In this document: positions 63,058 to 64,000 of the stretch, in pieces
How the letters are laid out: every line of letters begins with the position of its first letter
How positions within the stretch are numbered: position 1 is the first letter of the stretch
DNA from: Hymenobacter jeollabukensis
GTDB lineage: Bacteria > Bacteroidota > Bacteroidia > Cytophagales > Hymenobacteraceae
Assembly (NCBI RefSeq): GCF_005771675.1
Contig: NZ_VAJM01000006.1
Location: 1 to 64,000, forward strand
Direction of reading: 5' to 3'
Length of the DNA: 64,000 nt
Program-made: the position numbers and the translations under genes
The notes under the pieces: model-generated
Seen by the model: the letters and a program-made list of their open reading frames with translations, nothing else
Told to the model about the DNA's origin: nothing
Database searches by the model: none

Positions 63058-63152
63058 GGGTATTGAAAGCATCTACAATGGCATAAGTTCTTTTTATTTC
63101 AGTCGACCCCTATTTCCTAGGGAAGCTTTGCTTCTTGGCTTGGGTTCCTTCA

Positions 63153-63196
63153 ACGAAGCGGTAGAGATGCTTCGACTGCGCTCAGCATGACGTTCT
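63153..63196 (+). repeat. REP-like arm, third copy
   Basis: ACGAAGCGGTAGAGATGCTT CGACTGCGCTCAGCATGACGTTCT shares 20 or more bases with the right arm at 137-176. It lies between the AT-rich orphan gene and the ABC ATPase. Confidence 0.8.
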
Positions 63197-63204
63197 GAAA
63201 ACAA

Positions 63205-64000
63205 CTACGACCGCCGAATCTCTTCCTTCAAATGCTCCACGAAGCGGCCGAACTCGGGCTCAGCTTCCACGTTGGGGTGCCAGGCCAGGCCCATAGCGGC
63301 CAGGTCGTATTGGTGCTCTTTGGAGATGGTGGCGCCGGGGATGAGCTGGCCGGCGGCGTCGCGCTCGTAGCCCATGAGCCAGAGCGTATCGGAGAGGGCG
63401 GTGGTGGTCGAGAGGTCGTGGGAGACGATGACGACGGTGTTCAGCTCGTCCATGGTGGTGACTTCCACGATGATTTTCTTCAGCTCGTCGATCATAGCCA
63501 CGTCGAGGCCGGAGAAGGGCTCGTCGAGCAGGATGAGGTGCTCGGAGCAGAGCAGCTGCTGAGCAATGGCGCCGCGCTGGCGCTGGCCGCCGGAGAGCTG
63601 GGCGGGGAATTTCTTGCGGTGAGGCGTCAGGCAGAAGCGTTCGAGGAAGGCTTCGACTTCCTGCCGGGCGGCCTCGGGCTGGTGCTTTTGCTGGGCGGCC
63701 AGCAGCAGGTTGTCGGCCAGGGTGCGGTGGTTGAACAGGGGGTAGCGCTGCTGCACCAGGCCTACGTCGCCGGGGCGGACGGGATGCTGCTCCTCCCCGA
63801 CCTGCACGGCGCCGCTACTAGGCGGCGTAAGGCCGGCGATGATGCGGCAGAGCACCGATTTGCCGATGCCGGATCGACCGTAGAAGCCCACGACCTGGCC
63901 CTGGCTCATGCCGGGGCGCACCACGTTGCGCACCTGGGCGCTGATGTCGCGCAGCACCAGCTCGCCGTGGAAGGTCATGGAAATGTTGTCGAGAGTGAGC
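63205..64000 (-). CDS. ABC transporter ATP-binding protein (5' end beyond the window)
   Basis: At least 265 residues, cut at its N-terminus: the frame stays open past ATG 63978 to the window edge (LTLDNIS precedes MTFHGELVLRD), which is the normal start of an ABC ATPase, so the true start is outside. Walker A GFYGRSGIGKSVLCR, Q-loop VGLVQQRYPLF, signature LSGGQRQRGAIAQQL, Walker B HLILLDEPFSGLD and H-switch IVSHDL are intact. The permease must lie beyond the edge. The C-terminal tail (ISKEHQYDLAAMGLAWHPNV) is an extension of unknown purpose. Confidence 0.93.
   Translation of the reverse strand, partial: LTLDNISMTFHGELVLRDISAQVRNVVRPGMSQGQVVGFYGRSGIGKSVLCRIIAGLTPPSSGAVQVGEEQHPVRPGDVGLVQQRYPLFNHRTLADNLLLAAQQKHQPEAARQEVEAFLERFCLTPHRKKFPAQLSGGQRQRGAIAQQLLCSEHLILLDEPFSGLDVAMIDELKKIIVEVTTMDELNTVVIVSHDLSTTTALSDTLWLMGYERDAAGQLIPGATISKEHQYDLAAMGLAWHPNVEAEPEFGRFVEHLKEEIRRS

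Overview
The window is GC-rich chromosomal DNA of a Bacteroidota bacterium, most likely Hymenobacter or a close relative in the Cytophagales. This rests on the TonB-dependent receptor/DUF4249 pair, a subtilisin with a type IX secretion tail, a CCDC81-type HU-SPOR protein, TTTG-N19-TAnnTTTG promoters and the codon style. No search was run, so names come from motifs and remembered families.

Layout. 1-5.4 kb: a large inverted repeat, an AraC regulator, an ATP-grasp protein and a TonB receptor/DUF4249 operon. 5.5-9.3 kb: accessory stretch with an Xre/RES toxin-antitoxin pair, an Xre-like regulator under two 39-bp palindromes, and unknown proteins. 9.4-20.3 kb: a large TPR protein, an outer-membrane barrel, an HU-SPOR envelope protein, ExbB/ExbD/TonB-like proteins, folC and trmB. 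20.3-30 kb: a maleylpyruvate isomerase-like protein, a TrpF-like protein without its catalytic cysteine, mnmA, a lipoprotein, a secreted subtilisin, a zinc ribbon protein, rpe and a second TonB receptor. 30-32.9 kb: membrane protein, fatty-acid hydroxylase-like enzyme, Crp-like regulator, DUF2911 protein.

33.1-41 kb: a complete histidine operon, hisG-D-C-B-H-A-F-IE, preceded by a 37-codon leader peptide with five consecutive histidines and alternative hairpins, i.e. a candidate attenuator. 41-47 kb: two related barrel proteins and a lipid-linked sugar group (GT2, LAB_N protein, epimerase, GT39). 47-55 kb: an unknown Pro-rich protein, an AT-rich gap, a TPR protein, gyrA, an HD hydrolase and a GNAT-like protein. 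55-57.3 kb: an eroded patch with an IS5-type transposase remnant, tRNA-Thr and a SulP/STAS remnant. 57.5-64 kb: a two-component system, an EamA exporter, a hybrid-free sensor kinase, an AT-rich orphan gene and an ABC ATPase running off the end.

The most unusual structure is intergenic. Many gaps hold self-complementary arrays of short words (GGTGAAATGGTGA and other 'dialects'). Three of them share a conserved core, GTGAG-TTTGATGTTCG ... GAACGACACTCAC, in either orientation, and a fourth keeps the left half, which marks a real repeat family. Several lie inside the histidine operon and next to TTG start codons.
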